A stretch of 64,000 nt of DNA, taken from contig CP173058.1 of the NCBI GenBank assembly GCA_044772875.1, positions 434,001 to 498,000 of the forward strand, given 5' to 3'. Shown here one piece after another: positions 42,820-52,325 of the stretch. Position 1 is the first letter of the stretch. Each line of letters begins with the position of its first letter. Below the pieces are notes generated by a model. That model was not told the origin of the DNA, ran no database searches, and worked only from the letters and a program-made list of their open reading frames with translations. Source of the stretch: Morganella morganii_D (GTDB lineage Bacteria > Pseudomonadota > Gammaproteobacteria > Enterobacterales > Enterobacteriaceae). The position numbers were made by a program, and so were the translations under genes.

Positions 42820-43188
42820 ATGCTGAAGCAACGCAGGCAGGGTTATCTGCTGCTGTTTTTCACATTCTTCTTTATCATGTTGTGTCTGACACAACGGACG
42901 TCTGGTGCCCCGCGCATCAGTCTGAATCCGTCTGCCGATATTATCACCCCGGCGTTGCCCGGTGATGCAAAAACCGGCAGCGTTAATCCCGGCGGCACCT
43001 GTGATATCAGCGCCAAGTCACTGAGTACCGTGCCGCAGTTCCCGGCAGAACCTCTCTTTTTTGTACTTCTTTTCTTCGTCATGACGGCGGTTATTGTTCC
43101 TGTACGTTACCGTTCGCGCTCATGGCGTCAGCATATCCCGCCGATGCGGTTGCGCAGGCATCTCCATTTCTGTGTTATGAGGGATTAG
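42820..43188 (+). CDS. scsA: ScsA-like small membrane protein (suppressor of copper sensitivity)
   Basis: This 122-residue protein precedes scsB as ScsA (about 120 residues) does in Salmonella. It has an N-terminal hydrophobic segment (YLLLFFTFFFIMLCL, about 9-23) and a second at about 78-95 (PLFFVLLFFVMTAVIVPV), with a periplasmic loop holding one Cys (GGTCDIS) and a very basic C-terminal tail. ScsA function is not established beyond copper and redox stress phenotypes. GGAGCG lies near the ATG. The assignment rests on size, topology and gene order, not on a motif. Confidence 0.65.
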   Translation: MLKQRRQGYLLLFFTFFFIMLCLTQRTSGAPRISLNPSADIITPALPGDAKTGSVNPGGTCDISAKSLSTVPQFPAEPLFFVLLFFVMTAVIVPVRYRSRSWRQHIPPMRLRRHLHFCVMRD

Positions 43189-43233
43189 CAACCGGCAATC
43201 TTTATGTTGTCGGGTTTTTTGCTTAATTCGGAG

Positions 43234-45282
43234 ATGAAAAAAATTATGCGTTCTGTATTAACAGCGTTTGTGCTGTTTTTGTTCATGCTGACCAATGTGC
43301 ATGCGGCTGATACCGGCTGGACCGAAATGCCGCACAATGAGCACGCCCGTGTCAGAGTTATGTCAGATCAGTGGCAAGACGGAAAGCTGCGTCTGCTGCT
43401 GGCCGTTGAATTACAACCCGGCTGGAAAACCTACTGGCAGTCACCGGGGGAAGGCGGCGTTGCTCCCGGACTGACATGGCAGGAGAAAACCACTGACACA
43501 CAGTGGTTCTGGCCCGCACCTCAGCGTTTTGACGTCGCCGGGCTCTCTACTCAGGGCTACGGCGGCAGTGTGGTGTTCCCGCTGGAAGTCACGGCGGCTC
43601 AGCCGCTGCCGTCGCTCAGCGGAACACTGACCTTATCCGCATGCAGTAATGTCTGTATTCTGACCGACTATCCGGTGTCACTGGATACAACAGAATCCGC
43701 GCCGGAGGATTTTGACCGGCAGTATGTCATGGCTATGCAGCAGATTCCGCAGACCAGTGGTGATATTACCATCGGCAGCAGCAGGGTAAACGGCGGCACA
43801 CTGACGATGGCGCTGCACCGTCCCGGCGGCTGGCAGGATCCTCAGCTGTTTTTTAATGCGGATAAAGAAACCATTTTTGCAGCCCCGTCATTTAAGATTT
43901 CCGGCGATAATCTCACGGCCGCCGTCAATGTGACAGATGACTGGGGAGAGTTGCCGGCGGATCTGAACGGGAAACCGCTTTCGGTTGTGGTGACAGACGG
44001 CCCGGCGGCGCAGGCGCTCACTACGGTGATCGGCAGCGGCCCGGATATTGCGGCAACGTCCGGCAGTGATGCCTCCTTTATTATGCTGTTACTGTTTGCG
44101 TTGCTGGGCGGGCTTATTCTTAACGTTATGCCGTGTGTTTTGCCGGTGCTGGCCATGAAACTCGGCTCTGTGCTGTATGCGGAAAGCCGTGAAAGGCGGA
44201 ACATCCGCGCTCAATTCCTGGTATCCTCCTCCGGTATTATGACCTCTTTCTGGATCCTGGCGGCGCTGGTGTCCGTACTGCGCCTGACACAAAGTGCTGT
44301 CGGCTGGGGTATTCAGTTCCAGAACCCGTGGTTCCTTGGCTTTATGGTGGTGGTAACTTTACTGTTCAGTGCCAATCTGTTTGGCGTTTTTTCTATCCGC
44401 CTGAGCAGTAATGCAACCACAAAACTCGCGACAGCCGGCGGCAAAGGGATGCGCGGTCACTTTATGGAAGGTATGTTTGCCACTCTGCTGGCGACCCCCT
44501 GCACTGCCCCATTCCTCGGTACTGCCGTTGCATTTGCTCTTGTGGCTCCGTATTCACAGCTGTGGATGATATTTACCGCGCTGGGGATCGGAATGAGCCT
44601 GCCATGGCTGCTCATTGCAGCGTTTCCGGGTGTCGCTAAAGCCCTGCCGAAACCGGGGCGCTGGATGAACAGCCTGCGTCTGGTGCTGGGTGCCATGATG
44701 TTTATTACGGCACTGTGGCTGATAAGCCTGCTTATTCCGCACACCGGGCCGGAAACCGCTGCTGTGATGGTGGGAGTCGTGCTGCTGGTTCTTGCACTGC
44801 TGGCTTTCCGCCGCGCCGGTATCAGACGGGGTTCTGCGGCACTGGTGGCGCTGCTGTTTGCCGGTGGCGTCTGGGCCGGTATTAATATGACGGATAACCG
44901 GCAGCAGAGCCTGGTCAGTGATCGGGTAGACTGGCAGCCGCTGACGGAAGAGGCGGTTACCACCGCGCTTTCTCAGGGAAAGCGGGTTTTTGTGGATGTT
45001 ACCGCCGAATGGTGCGTAACCTGCAAAGCAAACAAATACAATGTATTATTACGCGATGATGTTCAGGATGCACTCCGTGAACAGGATGTTGTCGCACTGC
45101 GCGGGGACTGGACCAAACCATCACCGGATATTAATGCGTTTTTACAAAAGCGCGGGCATCTGGCTGTGCCGTTTAATCAGATATACGGCCCCGCTTTACC
45201 TGATGGTGAAATCTTGTCACCATTGCTGGATAAAGACACTCTTTTACATCTGTTAAATCAGTCACAAGGAATTGAACCATGA
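43234..45282 (+). CDS. scsB: Thiol:disulfide interchange membrane protein ScsB (DsbD-like)
   Basis: ScsB passes electrons from cytoplasmic thioredoxin across the inner membrane to ScsC. The protein has a signal peptide (MRSVLTAFVLFLFMLTNVHA), an N-terminal DsbD-alpha-like domain with a CSNVCILTD Cys pair (about 141-149), an eight-helix DsbD core (about 285-555) with VMPCVLPVLAMKLGS and LATPCTAPFLG supplying its two Cys, and a thioredoxin domain ending in AEWCVTCK (Cys594, Cys597). ATG 43234 or 43246 is likely; the GGAG is better spaced for the latter. It overlaps scsC by 4 nt. Confidence 0.88.
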   Translation: MKKIMRSVLTAFVLFLFMLTNVHAADTGWTEMPHNEHARVRVMSDQWQDGKLRLLLAVELQPGWKTYWQSPGEGGVAPGLTWQEKTTDTQWFWPAPQRFDVAGLSTQGYGGSVVFPLEVTAAQPLPSLSGTLTLSACSNVCILTDYPVSLDTTESAPEDFDRQYVMAMQQIPQTSGDITIGSSRVNGGTLTMALHRPGGWQDPQLFFNADKETIFAAPSFKISGDNLTAAVNVTDDWGELPADLNGKPLSVVVTDGPAAQALTTVIGSGPDIAATSGSDASFIMLLLFALLGGLILNVMPCVLPVLAMKLGSVLYAESRERRNIRAQFLVSSSGIMTSFWILAALVSVLRLTQSAVGWGIQFQNPWFLGFMVVVTLLFSANLFGVFSIRLSSNATTKLATAGGKGMRGHFMEGMFATLLATPCTAPFLGTAVAFALVAPYSQLWMIFTALGIGMSLPWLLIAAFPGVAKALPKPGRWMNSLRLVLGAMMFITALWLISLLIPHTGPETAAVMVGVVLLVLALLAFRRAGIRRGSAALVALLFAGGVWAGINMTDNRQQSLVSDRVDWQPLTEEAVTTALSQGKRVFVDVTAEWCVTCKANKYNVLLRDDVQDALREQDVVALRGDWTKPSPDINAFLQKRGHLAVPFNQIYGPALPDGEILSPLLDKDTLLHLLNQSQGIEP

Positions 45283-46007
45283 AAAAAACACTCGCGGCTT
45301 TAATGATTGCTCCGCTTATCTTTACAGCCACAGCTCATGCGGCCGCTTTTACCGCTGACCAGGAAGCGCAGGTGCGTGAATTGGTTCGTGACACGCTGGT
45401 CAAAAATCCGGAAATTCTGGAAGAAGCGATTATGGCACTTCAGCAGAAACAGACCGAAAAACAGACCGCACAGATGAAAGATGCAGTGAAAGCCAATGCT
45501 GATGCGCTGTTTAATGATAAGTATACGCCGCGTATCGGATCCGAATCACCGAAACTGACGATTGTTTCTTTCACCGATTATAACTGCCCGTATTGCAAAC
45601 GTTTTGATCCGCAGCTGGAAGCGGTGGTGAAAAAACACCCTGATGTGGCGGTTGTCTTCAAACTGCTGCCGTTCAAAGGGGAGAGCTCCCTGAATGCCAG
45701 CCGTGCGGCACTCTCTGTGTGGGAAAGCAAGCCGGAAGCCTTTGCCCCGCTGCATAACCGCCTGATGCAGAAAAAAACCGCACTGACTCAGGATGATATC
45801 AACAGCGCGCTGAAAACCGCAAAAGCGGGTGATGTAAAAGTCACTGAAAACAGCATGAACACTATGCGCATGAATATGATGCTGGCAGAGCAGTTAGGTG
45901 TTCAGGGAACGCCTGCGACGCTGATTGGTGATGTGATGCTGCCGGGTGCCGTGGATGATGCACAGCTGGAATCTGTTATTAAGGAACAGCTGGCTAAGGT
46001 TAAATAA
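45279..46007 (+). CDS. scsC: Thiol-disulfide oxidoreductase/isomerase ScsC (DsbA family)
   Basis: The 242-residue periplasmic protein has a signal peptide (MKKTLAALMIAPLIFTATAHA) and a DsbA-type thioredoxin fold with the CPYC motif (about 103-106, in FTDYNCPYCKRFDP) and a cis-Pro in QGTPATLIG. Residues about 25-75 form a charged helix (EAQVRELVRDTLVKNPEILE, then EAIMALQQKQTEKQ). This resembles the N-terminal stalk by which Proteus mirabilis ScsC trimerises and acts as a shape-shifting disulfide isomerase; by analogy this one may be trimeric. It overlaps scsB (ATGA) and touches scsD (TAATG). Confidence 0.9.
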   Translation: MKKTLAALMIAPLIFTATAHAAAFTADQEAQVRELVRDTLVKNPEILEEAIMALQQKQTEKQTAQMKDAVKANADALFNDKYTPRIGSESPKLTIVSFTDYNCPYCKRFDPQLEAVVKKHPDVAVVFKLLPFKGESSLNASRAALSVWESKPEAFAPLHNRLMQKKTALTQDDINSALKTAKAGDVKVTENSMNTMRMNMMLAEQLGVQGTPATLIGDVMLPGAVDDAQLESVIKEQLAKVK

Positions 46008-46504
46008 TGCGGTTACTGCGCAGATGGGGAAAGGAATTTCTTCTGCTGCTGGTGATTTTATTTATTGCGTCACAGGCGATGGACTACTGGCGCAAACCGG
46101 AGGCCCCGGATTTAAACACGGTGCCTTCACTGACACTGACTGACGGTACACCGGTATCTATTGCACAGATGAGTGCGGAAAAGCCGTTACTGGTCTACTT
46201 CTGGGCATCCTGGTGCGGGATCTGTAAACTGACCTCGCCGTCAGTCAGCGATCTGTCTGAGTCCGGCTACAATGTGGTGACTGTCGCTATACGCTCCGGT
46301 GAAGATGACCGGCTGGTGAAAGGGATGGCGGCAAAAGATTACTATTTTCCGGTGATTAATGATCCGGATGGCCGTATCTCACAGCTCTGGGGTGTGAATG
46401 TCACGCCGGCCTTTGTTATTTATCACAAAGGGGAGATAGTCAGTTATACCAGCGGCTGGACCAGCCGGTTGGGTATGATGGCCCGGTTGTGGCTGGCGAA
46501 ATAA
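46007..46504 (+). CDS. scsD: Membrane-anchored thioredoxin-like protein ScsD
   Basis: This 165-residue protein has an N-terminal membrane anchor (about 10-24) and a TlpA/ResA-type thioredoxin domain with VYFWASWCGICKLTSPS; the active site is Cys70-Gly-Ile-Cys73. It should face the periplasm and complete the ScsBCD thiol relay, although its partner is not proven in the family. The start ATG overlaps the scsC stop. A good terminator follows, shared with or facing lnt, which converges. Confidence 0.88.
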   Translation: MRLLRRWGKEFLLLLVILFIASQAMDYWRKPEAPDLNTVPSLTLTDGTPVSIAQMSAEKPLLVYFWASWCGICKLTSPSVSDLSESGYNVVTVAIRSGEDDRLVKGMAAKDYYFPVINDPDGRISQLWGVNVTPAFVIYHKGEIVSYTSGWTSRLGMMARLWLAK

Positions 46505-46518
46505 TCAGCCTGAAAATA

Positions 46519-46555
46519 AAAATCCCGCCGTGAGTGATCGCGGCGGGATTTTCTT
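46519..46555. terminator. Terminator between scsD and lnt
   Basis: AATCCCGCCG-10 nt-CGGCGGGATT, a 10-bp stem, followed by TTTTC on the plus strand; the A-rich left side could also serve the minus strand. Confidence 0.8.
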
Positions 46556-46575
46556 ATCAGCGGAATCTTTTCTTA

Positions 46576-48129
46576 TCAGCGAAAATGCAAACCGCGTTCT
46601 GTGGTCTTTCTGCGTTTTATCAGTGCAAGAACCAGAAAGATACCGGTTGCCCCCCGGACCGGCCATGTCCCCATGTGGTAATACGGCGTAAAGCCGGATG
46701 CGGAGGTAATGGTGGCACTCAGAGTGGCCTGTGTGAACTGCGGCAACTGAGCAGTGACTGAGCCGTCCGGCGCAATAATAGCGGTAATTCCGTTATTGGT
46801 GGCACGCAGCAGCGGACGCCCCAGTTCCAGCGCACGCATCCGTGCCATCTGGAAATGCTGCCACGGGCCGATGGAGCGGCCAAACCAGGCATCATTGGAG
46901 GCGGTCAGCAACACACCGGTTTTGTCAGTCATATTGCGGCGCACCTGTTCCCCGAGGATCACTTCATAGCAAATTTCGGCGGTCAGTGTCATTTTCCCGG
47001 CCGTCAGCGGTGGCTGGACATAATCTCCGCGGCTGAAGGCCGACATCGGCAGATTAAAGAACGGCGCCAGCGGACGCAGTAAATCTTCCAGCGGAACAAA
47101 TTCCCCGAACGGCACCAAGTGATGTTTGTAATAGCGGTTCTTGTCCCGGCTGTCATATTCACTCTTATTACCCAGCACAATCAGTGTGTTGTAAACATCG
47201 TATTCGTTGCCGTTAGCTTTAGGAACGGCATCCACCACGCCGGTGATCAGCTGTGCGCCGCTGAGTGTCAGCAGGCCGTTGAGCTGATCCAGGAAAGCGG
47301 ACTGACTGGCGGCAAAATCCGGAATCGCGGATTCAGGCCAGATAATCAGGGTATCAGGGCGGAAATACGGGCGGCTTTCTTTAAGGTAGATCCCCAGCGT
47401 TTTATCCAGCATACCCTGTTCCCATTTCAGGGACTGGGCGATATTTCCCTGTACCAGTGCGACCTGTGTCGGGTCGTTGTTCATCTGATACCACTGGTAG
47501 TTGCGGGCAAGCCACGGCGCGAACAGCAGCACCAGTGCGGGAACCAGCGGCCAGGCACGGCGTCGTGAGAGCGTCAGGGCAATCAGCCCGCTAATCACCA
47601 TCAGCAGGAAGGTGATTGCATTAACGCCCAGGATGGGTGCCAGTGCACGCATCGGGCCGTCAATCTGGGTATAGCCGAATTCCAGCCACGGGAAGCCGGT
47701 GAGCACCCAACCGCGTAAGAATTCAGCGAGCTGCCAGAGAGCAGGAGCGGCAATCACCAGACGCCAGACCGTTGCGTGCGGGAAGCATTTGGCCAGCAGA
47801 CCGGCAAACAGCATCGGATAGAGTGACAGATATGCAGCCAGCAGAACGACAAGGAACAGGTTGGCAACTTCCGGCATGCCGCCGAAATCCGCGATACTGA
47901 CATATACCCAGTTTACGCCGCTGCCGAATAAACCCAGCCCCCAGGCGAAACCGATAGCACAAGCCTGCTTGCCTGTCCGGTTAAGGGTCAGCAGGAGCAG
48001 GGCGGCCAGGGCGGGCAGCGAGAAAAACCAGAGATCAAAAGGCGAAAAGGCCAGCGTTCCGCCGGCCCCGAAAATCAGTGCCAGCAGCAGACGCGGCCAC
48101 TGGCGTAAACCATGAGGTGATTTTATCAT
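46576..48129 (-). CDS. lnt: Apolipoprotein N-acyltransferase Lnt
   Basis: Lnt adds the third acyl chain to lipoproteins in the inner membrane, needed for their sorting to the outer membrane. The 517 residues have six to eight membrane segments in the first 200 residues, then a nitrilase-type periplasmic domain. Its catalytic Glu lies in WPESAIPDF (about 265), Lys in YYKHHLVPFGEFVP (about 332) and Cys in AEICYEVILG (about 385). The start overlaps corC by 4 nt (ATGA), as in E. coli. Confidence 0.95.
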   Translation of the reverse strand: MIKSPHGLRQWPRLLLALIFGAGGTLAFSPFDLWFFSLPALAALLLLTLNRTGKQACAIGFAWGLGLFGSGVNWVYVSIADFGGMPEVANLFLVVLLAAYLSLYPMLFAGLLAKCFPHATVWRLVIAAPALWQLAEFLRGWVLTGFPWLEFGYTQIDGPMRALAPILGVNAITFLLMVISGLIALTLSRRRAWPLVPALVLLFAPWLARNYQWYQMNNDPTQVALVQGNIAQSLKWEQGMLDKTLGIYLKESRPYFRPDTLIIWPESAIPDFAASQSAFLDQLNGLLTLSGAQLITGVVDAVPKANGNEYDVYNTLIVLGNKSEYDSRDKNRYYKHHLVPFGEFVPLEDLLRPLAPFFNLPMSAFSRGDYVQPPLTAGKMTLTAEICYEVILGEQVRRNMTDKTGVLLTASNDAWFGRSIGPWQHFQMARMRALELGRPLLRATNNGITAIIAPDGSVTAQLPQFTQATLSATITSASGFTPYYHMGTWPVRGATGIFLVLALIKRRKTTERGLHFR

Positions 48130-49016
48130 GTCAGATTATCTTCATCTAAAGACGGGATTGGAGCATCATCCGGAATCTTAACATGTAACTGGATAATTTT
48201 ACGACTGTCCGCCATCGCAACTTTGAACTGGTAGTTGTCAATGTCAATAGTTTCACCACGGGTCGGCAGATGGCCGAAGGCCTGCATCACCAGCCCGCCG
48301 ACGGTATCCACTTCTTCATCGCTGAAGCGGGTGCCGAATGCATCGTTAAAATCTTCTATCTGGGTGAGGGCGCGGACAGAATAGGAATGCAGGCTGAGCT
48401 GACGGATATCCACGTCATCCTCGTCATCATATTCATCCTCAATTTCGCCGACAATTAACTCCAGAATGTCCTCGATAGTGACAAGTCCGGATACCCCGCC
48501 GAATTCATCGATCACAATCGCCATATGATAGCGCTGGGAACGGAACTCCTTAAGCAGACGGTCAACACGCTTACTTTCCGGCACAACAACCGCCTGACGC
48601 AGTACTTTATCAATACTGAACTCTTCGGAATCACTGCGCATAAACGGCAGCAAATCTTTTGCCATCAGCAACCCTTCAATGTGATCTTTGTCTTCGCTGA
48701 TCACCGGAAAGCGGGAGTGGGCAGAGTCAATAATGACATCCAGGCACTCGTCGAGTGTCTGATTGCGCTTGAGTGTCACAATTTGTGAACGCGGGATCAT
48801 GATATCGCGGACACGCTGATCGGAAATGTCCATAACCCCTTCGAGCATGTCGCGGGTGTCAGGATCGATCAGTGCATTTTGTTCGGAATCACGGATGACC
48901 TCAACGAGGTCTTCACGGCTTTTTGGCTCGCCGTGGAACAGTTGCTGGCGCAGCAGAGAAAAGAAACCCTTTTTCTGGTTCGGTGTATCACTACCCGATG
49001 GATGGTCGTCGCTCAT
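48126..49016 (-). CDS. corC: CBS-domain protein CorC (YbeX)
   Basis: CorC (YbeX) has been tied to cobalt and magnesium efflux and, more recently, to ribosome maturation. The 296-residue protein has a soluble N-terminus, two CBS domains (about 70-190) with MIPRSQIVTLKRNQTLDECL, and a C-terminal CorC/HlyC transporter-associated domain with YQFKVAMADSRKIIQLHV. An acidic DEYDDEDDVD segment lies between them. It is downstream of ybeY and overlaps lnt by 4 nt. Confidence 0.93.
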   Translation of the reverse strand: MSDDHPSGSDTPNQKKGFFSLLRQQLFHGEPKSREDLVEVIRDSEQNALIDPDTRDMLEGVMDISDQRVRDIMIPRSQIVTLKRNQTLDECLDVIIDSAHSRFPVISEDKDHIEGLLMAKDLLPFMRSDSEEFSIDKVLRQAVVVPESKRVDRLLKEFRSQRYHMAIVIDEFGGVSGLVTIEDILELIVGEIEDEYDDEDDVDIRQLSLHSYSVRALTQIEDFNDAFGTRFSDEEVDTVGGLVMQAFGHLPTRGETIDIDNYQFKVAMADSRKIIQLHVKIPDDAPIPSLDEDNLT

Positions 49017-49086
49017 GGCGGTTTTTTTTAATTCCCCGATTTAATGAAAGATGCCGTATTATGTAGCATAAAAACGGCATCGCTGA

Positions 49087-49554
49087 CTACGCTTTTTCTG
49101 CGATATACGGATCAGAATAGCCTAATTTTTTTAAGATTTCTGTTTCCAGACCTTCCATTTCTTCTGCCTCATCGTCTTCGATATGGTCATAACCCAGCAG
49201 ATGCAGGCAGCCGTGAACAACCATGTGCGCCCAGTGCTCCTCTTCGGTTTTTTCCTGTTCGGCAGCTTCGCGCTCCACCACCTGACGGCAGATAATCAAA
49301 TCCCCGAGCAGCGGCAGTTCAATTTCCGGCGGTACTTCGAACGGGAAGGAGAGCACGTTGGTCGGTTTATCCATGCCGCGGTAAGTCAGGTTCAGCTCGT
49401 GGCTTTCTGCTTCATCCACCAGGCGGATGGTCACTTCGCTCTCTTCCTGAAACATCGGCAGCACGCCGTCAATCCAGCGCTGAAACTGAGCTTCGGAAGG
49501 CAGATTGTCTGTGTTTTCACAGGCGATTTGTAAATCAAGAACCGGATTACTCAT
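49087..49554 (-). CDS. ybeY: Endoribonuclease YbeY
   Basis: YbeY is a zinc-dependent endoribonuclease involved in 16S rRNA 3' end maturation and 70S quality control. The 155 residues equal E. coli in length. The metal site is HGCLHLLGYDH (His at about 114, 118, 124), and the conserved NLTYRGMDKPTNVLSFPFE lies near residue 53. ATG at 49554 gives MSNPVLDLQIACEN, matching the family; the frame to 49593 is an overextension into ybeZ. It overlaps ybeZ by 8 nt. Confidence 0.95.
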   Translation of the reverse strand: MSNPVLDLQIACENTDNLPSEAQFQRWIDGVLPMFQEESEVTIRLVDEAESHELNLTYRGMDKPTNVLSFPFEVPPEIELPLLGDLIICRQVVEREAAEQEKTEEEHWAHMVVHGCLHLLGYDHIEDDEAEEMEGLETEILKKLGYSDPYIAEKA

Positions 49555-50629
49555 GAGATTGTTCCTGCTGCGCCAGCGCGCGTTCGGCATCACGCTGTTG
49601 TTTCAGCATCTGTTTACGTTTCTGTTCAGCGGCTTCCCACGCTTCATAAGCAATAACCACTTTTGCCACGATAGGATGGCGTACCACATCTTCACTGTGA
49701 AAGAAGTTAAAACTCAGTTCCGGCACATCTGCCAGCACTTCAATGGCATGACGCAGACCGGATTTATTGCCGTTCGGCAGGTCAATCTGGGTGATATCCC
49801 CGGTGATAACCGCTTTGGAATTAAAGCCGATACGGGTCAGAAACATTTTCATCTGTTCGATGGTGGTGTTCTGGCTCTCATCGAGAATAATAAAGGCATC
49901 GTTCAGTGTCCGGCCGCGCATATACGCCAGCGGTGCGACTTCAATTACGTTGCGCTCAATCAGCTTTTCCACTTTTTCAAAGCCGAGCATTTCAAACAGC
50001 GCGTCATACAGCGGGCGCAGATACGGATCCACTTTCTGGCTGAGATCGCCGGGCAGGAAGCCGAGTTTCTCTCCGGCTTCAACGGCAGGGCGGGTCAGCA
50101 GGATGCGGCGGACTTCCTGACGCTCCAGGGCATCCACAGCCGCAGCCACCGCCAGATAGGTTTTCCCGGTTCCGGCAGGGCCGACCCCGAAGGTGATATC
50201 GTGGTCGAGAATATGGGCGATATACTGCGCCTGGTTCGGTGTGCGCGGTTTAACGACACCCCGTTTGGTCTTGATATTGACGGATTTGCCGTAATCCGGC
50301 ACATGCTCGTCATTCTGCTCAAGCACACGGCTTTCCGCCACGGCCAGATGAATCTGCTCCGGATCAATATCGCGGATAACGCCGCGCACCGGTGCGGTTT
50401 CCACATAGAGCTGGCGCAGGATCGCTGCTGCGGCTTTGACACAGTGCGGTTTGCCGGTCAGCCGGAAGCGGTTGTCGCGGCGGCTGATTTCGGTGCCGAG
50501 GCGGCGCTCAAGCAATTTGATGTTATCATCGAAGGGACCGCAGAGGCTTTGCAGACGCTGATTTTCGGCGGGTTCGAGGAAAATTTCCTGTGTTGCAACC
50601 TGTGAAGGTGATGTATAGGTCTCTGTCAC
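49547..50629 (-). CDS. ybeZ: PhoH-like ATPase YbeZ
   Basis: YbeZ is a PhoH-family P-loop ATPase that partners YbeY in rRNA work. The 360 residues have Walker A GVGPAGTGKTYLAVA (about 154-168), Walker B DAFIILDESQNTT (about 249-261) and the arginine motif region GDITQIDLP. The N-terminal 110 residues resemble the KH-like part of the family, and the C-terminal helix is Gln/Glu/Arg-rich. It follows miaB by 52 nt and overlaps ybeY, as in E. coli. Confidence 0.94.
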   Translation of the reverse strand: MTETYTSPSQVATQEIFLEPAENQRLQSLCGPFDDNIKLLERRLGTEISRRDNRFRLTGKPHCVKAAAAILRQLYVETAPVRGVIRDIDPEQIHLAVAESRVLEQNDEHVPDYGKSVNIKTKRGVVKPRTPNQAQYIAHILDHDITFGVGPAGTGKTYLAVAAAVDALERQEVRRILLTRPAVEAGEKLGFLPGDLSQKVDPYLRPLYDALFEMLGFEKVEKLIERNVIEVAPLAYMRGRTLNDAFIILDESQNTTIEQMKMFLTRIGFNSKAVITGDITQIDLPNGNKSGLRHAIEVLADVPELSFNFFHSEDVVRHPIVAKVVIAYEAWEAAEQKRKQMLKQQRDAERALAQQEQSHE

Positions 50630-50681
50630 TGAATCTCTCTGTATATTCTCACGCGCAGATAAGCCTGCGCGTGATGGTTAG

Positions 50682-52121
50682 TTAGTGTACGGACGGCTGA
50701 TAGATGCCGACACCCAGTTCGTCTTCTTTGCGGGTGCGGGCAATCACGGATTCCGGAGTTTCGTGAACACGCAGGTTCATCTGATTTTCTGTCCGGATCA
50801 CCCTTCCGCGCAGTGAATTGGTGTAGACATCGGTGATTTCGACATCCACAAATTTGCCGATCATGTCCGGCGTGCCTTCAAAGTTCACCACACGGTTATT
50901 TTCGGTGCGTCCGGATAATTCCATGACGTCTTTGCGGGACGGGCCTTCTGCCAGAATACGCTGTGTGGTGCCGAGCATCTGGCGGCTGTAGCTCATCGCC
51001 TGTTGGTTAATCCGCTGCTGTAACAGGTACAGACGCTGTTTTTTCTCCTCTTCGGTCACGTCATCCGGCAGATCTGCTGCCGGGGTGCCCGGACGCGGGG
51101 AGTAGATGAAACTGAAGCTCATATCGAAATTCACCTCTGCAATCAGTTGCATGGTTTTTTCGAAGTCGTCATTGGTTTCACCCGGGAAGCCGACGATAAA
51201 GTCAGAGCTTATCAGGATATCCGGACGTGCTTTGCGCAGTTTGCGGATGATGGATTTGTATTCCAGCGCAGTGTGGGCGCGTTTCATCTGGGTCAGAATA
51301 CGGTCTGAGCCGCTCTGTACCGGCAGATGCAGGTAACTGACCAGCTCCGGGGTATCTTCATACACGGCAATAATATCATCCGTGAATTCAATCGGATGGC
51401 TGGTGGTAAAGCGGATGCGGTCAATACCGTCAATCGCGGCGACCAGGCGGATCAGCTCGGCAAAACTGCAGATGCCGCCGTCAAATGCCGGGCCGCGGTA
51501 AGCATTCACGTTCTGACCCAGCAGGTTTACTTCACGCACACCCTGTGCCGCTAACTGCGCGATTTCAAACAGAACATCATCACACGGACGGCTGACTTCC
51601 TCACCACGGGTGTAAGGTACCACACAGAAGGTACAGTATTTATTGCAGCCTTCCATGATGGACACAAAGGCGGACGGGCCTTCGGCCCGCGGTTCCGGTA
51701 GGCGGTCAAATTTTTCGATTTCCGGGAAGCTGATGTCCACAATCGGGCTGCGGTCACCTCTGAGTTTGTTGATCATCTCCGGCAGGCGGTGCAGTGTCTG
51801 CGGACCGAAGACAATGTCCACGGCCGGGGCGCGGCGGCGGATAAAATCGCCTTCCTGGGAGGCCACACAGCCCCCGACACCGATAATAATGTCCGGATTC
51901 ACATCCTTGAGGTTTTTCCAGCGGCCGAGCTGGTGGAACACTTTTTCCTGCGCTTTTTCACGGATAGAACAGGTATTAAGCAGGAGAATATCGGCTTCAT
52001 CGGCATTGTCTGTTAAAGTGTAGCCGTGGGTGCTTTCCAGCAGGTCAGCCATTTTGGATGAATCGTACTCATTCATCTGACAGCCCCAGGTTTTTATGTA
52101 CAGTTTTTTACTCGTCGACAT
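50682..52121 (-). CDS. miaB: tRNA-2-methylthio-N6-dimethylallyladenosine synthase MiaB
   Basis: MiaB adds the methylthio group to i6A37 of tRNAs reading UNN codons. The 479 residues have the N-terminal UPF0004 domain whose three Cys bind the auxiliary cluster (KTWGCQMNEYDSSKM, LNTCSIREKA, VGGCVASQEG), the radical SAM cluster CNKYCTFC (about 160-167) and a C-terminal TRAM domain (about 380-445). It is divergent from ubiF across about 200 nt, the same arrangement as in E. coli. Confidence 0.96.
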   Translation of the reverse strand: MSTSKKLYIKTWGCQMNEYDSSKMADLLESTHGYTLTDNADEADILLLNTCSIREKAQEKVFHQLGRWKNLKDVNPDIIIGVGGCVASQEGDFIRRRAPAVDIVFGPQTLHRLPEMINKLRGDRSPIVDISFPEIEKFDRLPEPRAEGPSAFVSIMEGCNKYCTFCVVPYTRGEEVSRPCDDVLFEIAQLAAQGVREVNLLGQNVNAYRGPAFDGGICSFAELIRLVAAIDGIDRIRFTTSHPIEFTDDIIAVYEDTPELVSYLHLPVQSGSDRILTQMKRAHTALEYKSIIRKLRKARPDILISSDFIVGFPGETNDDFEKTMQLIAEVNFDMSFSFIYSPRPGTPAADLPDDVTEEEKKQRLYLLQQRINQQAMSYSRQMLGTTQRILAEGPSRKDVMELSGRTENNRVVNFEGTPDMIGKFVDVEITDVYTNSLRGRVIRTENQMNLRVHETPESVIARTRKEDELGVGIYQPSVH

Positions 52122-52325
52122 TTTCTCAATCCGCTGTTTTCAGTGAAACAATACGCGCAACACTGAAAAGCATTGTGTGTATTCAATCAGGTTTTGATGT
52201 AACCAATGGTCGATATTGTAGTCATTTGACACACCAGTGACCAGACCCGGCAGCACGGATCTTCACCTTTCCCGGTGAATTTACGGCAATTGAACAAAAA
52301 ATCAACGTATTAGAATAGGTATGTC

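Noticed and set aside
49505..50605. 366-codon plus-strand ORF
   Set aside because: It is antisense to ybeZ, which has Walker motifs and a conserved neighbourhood.
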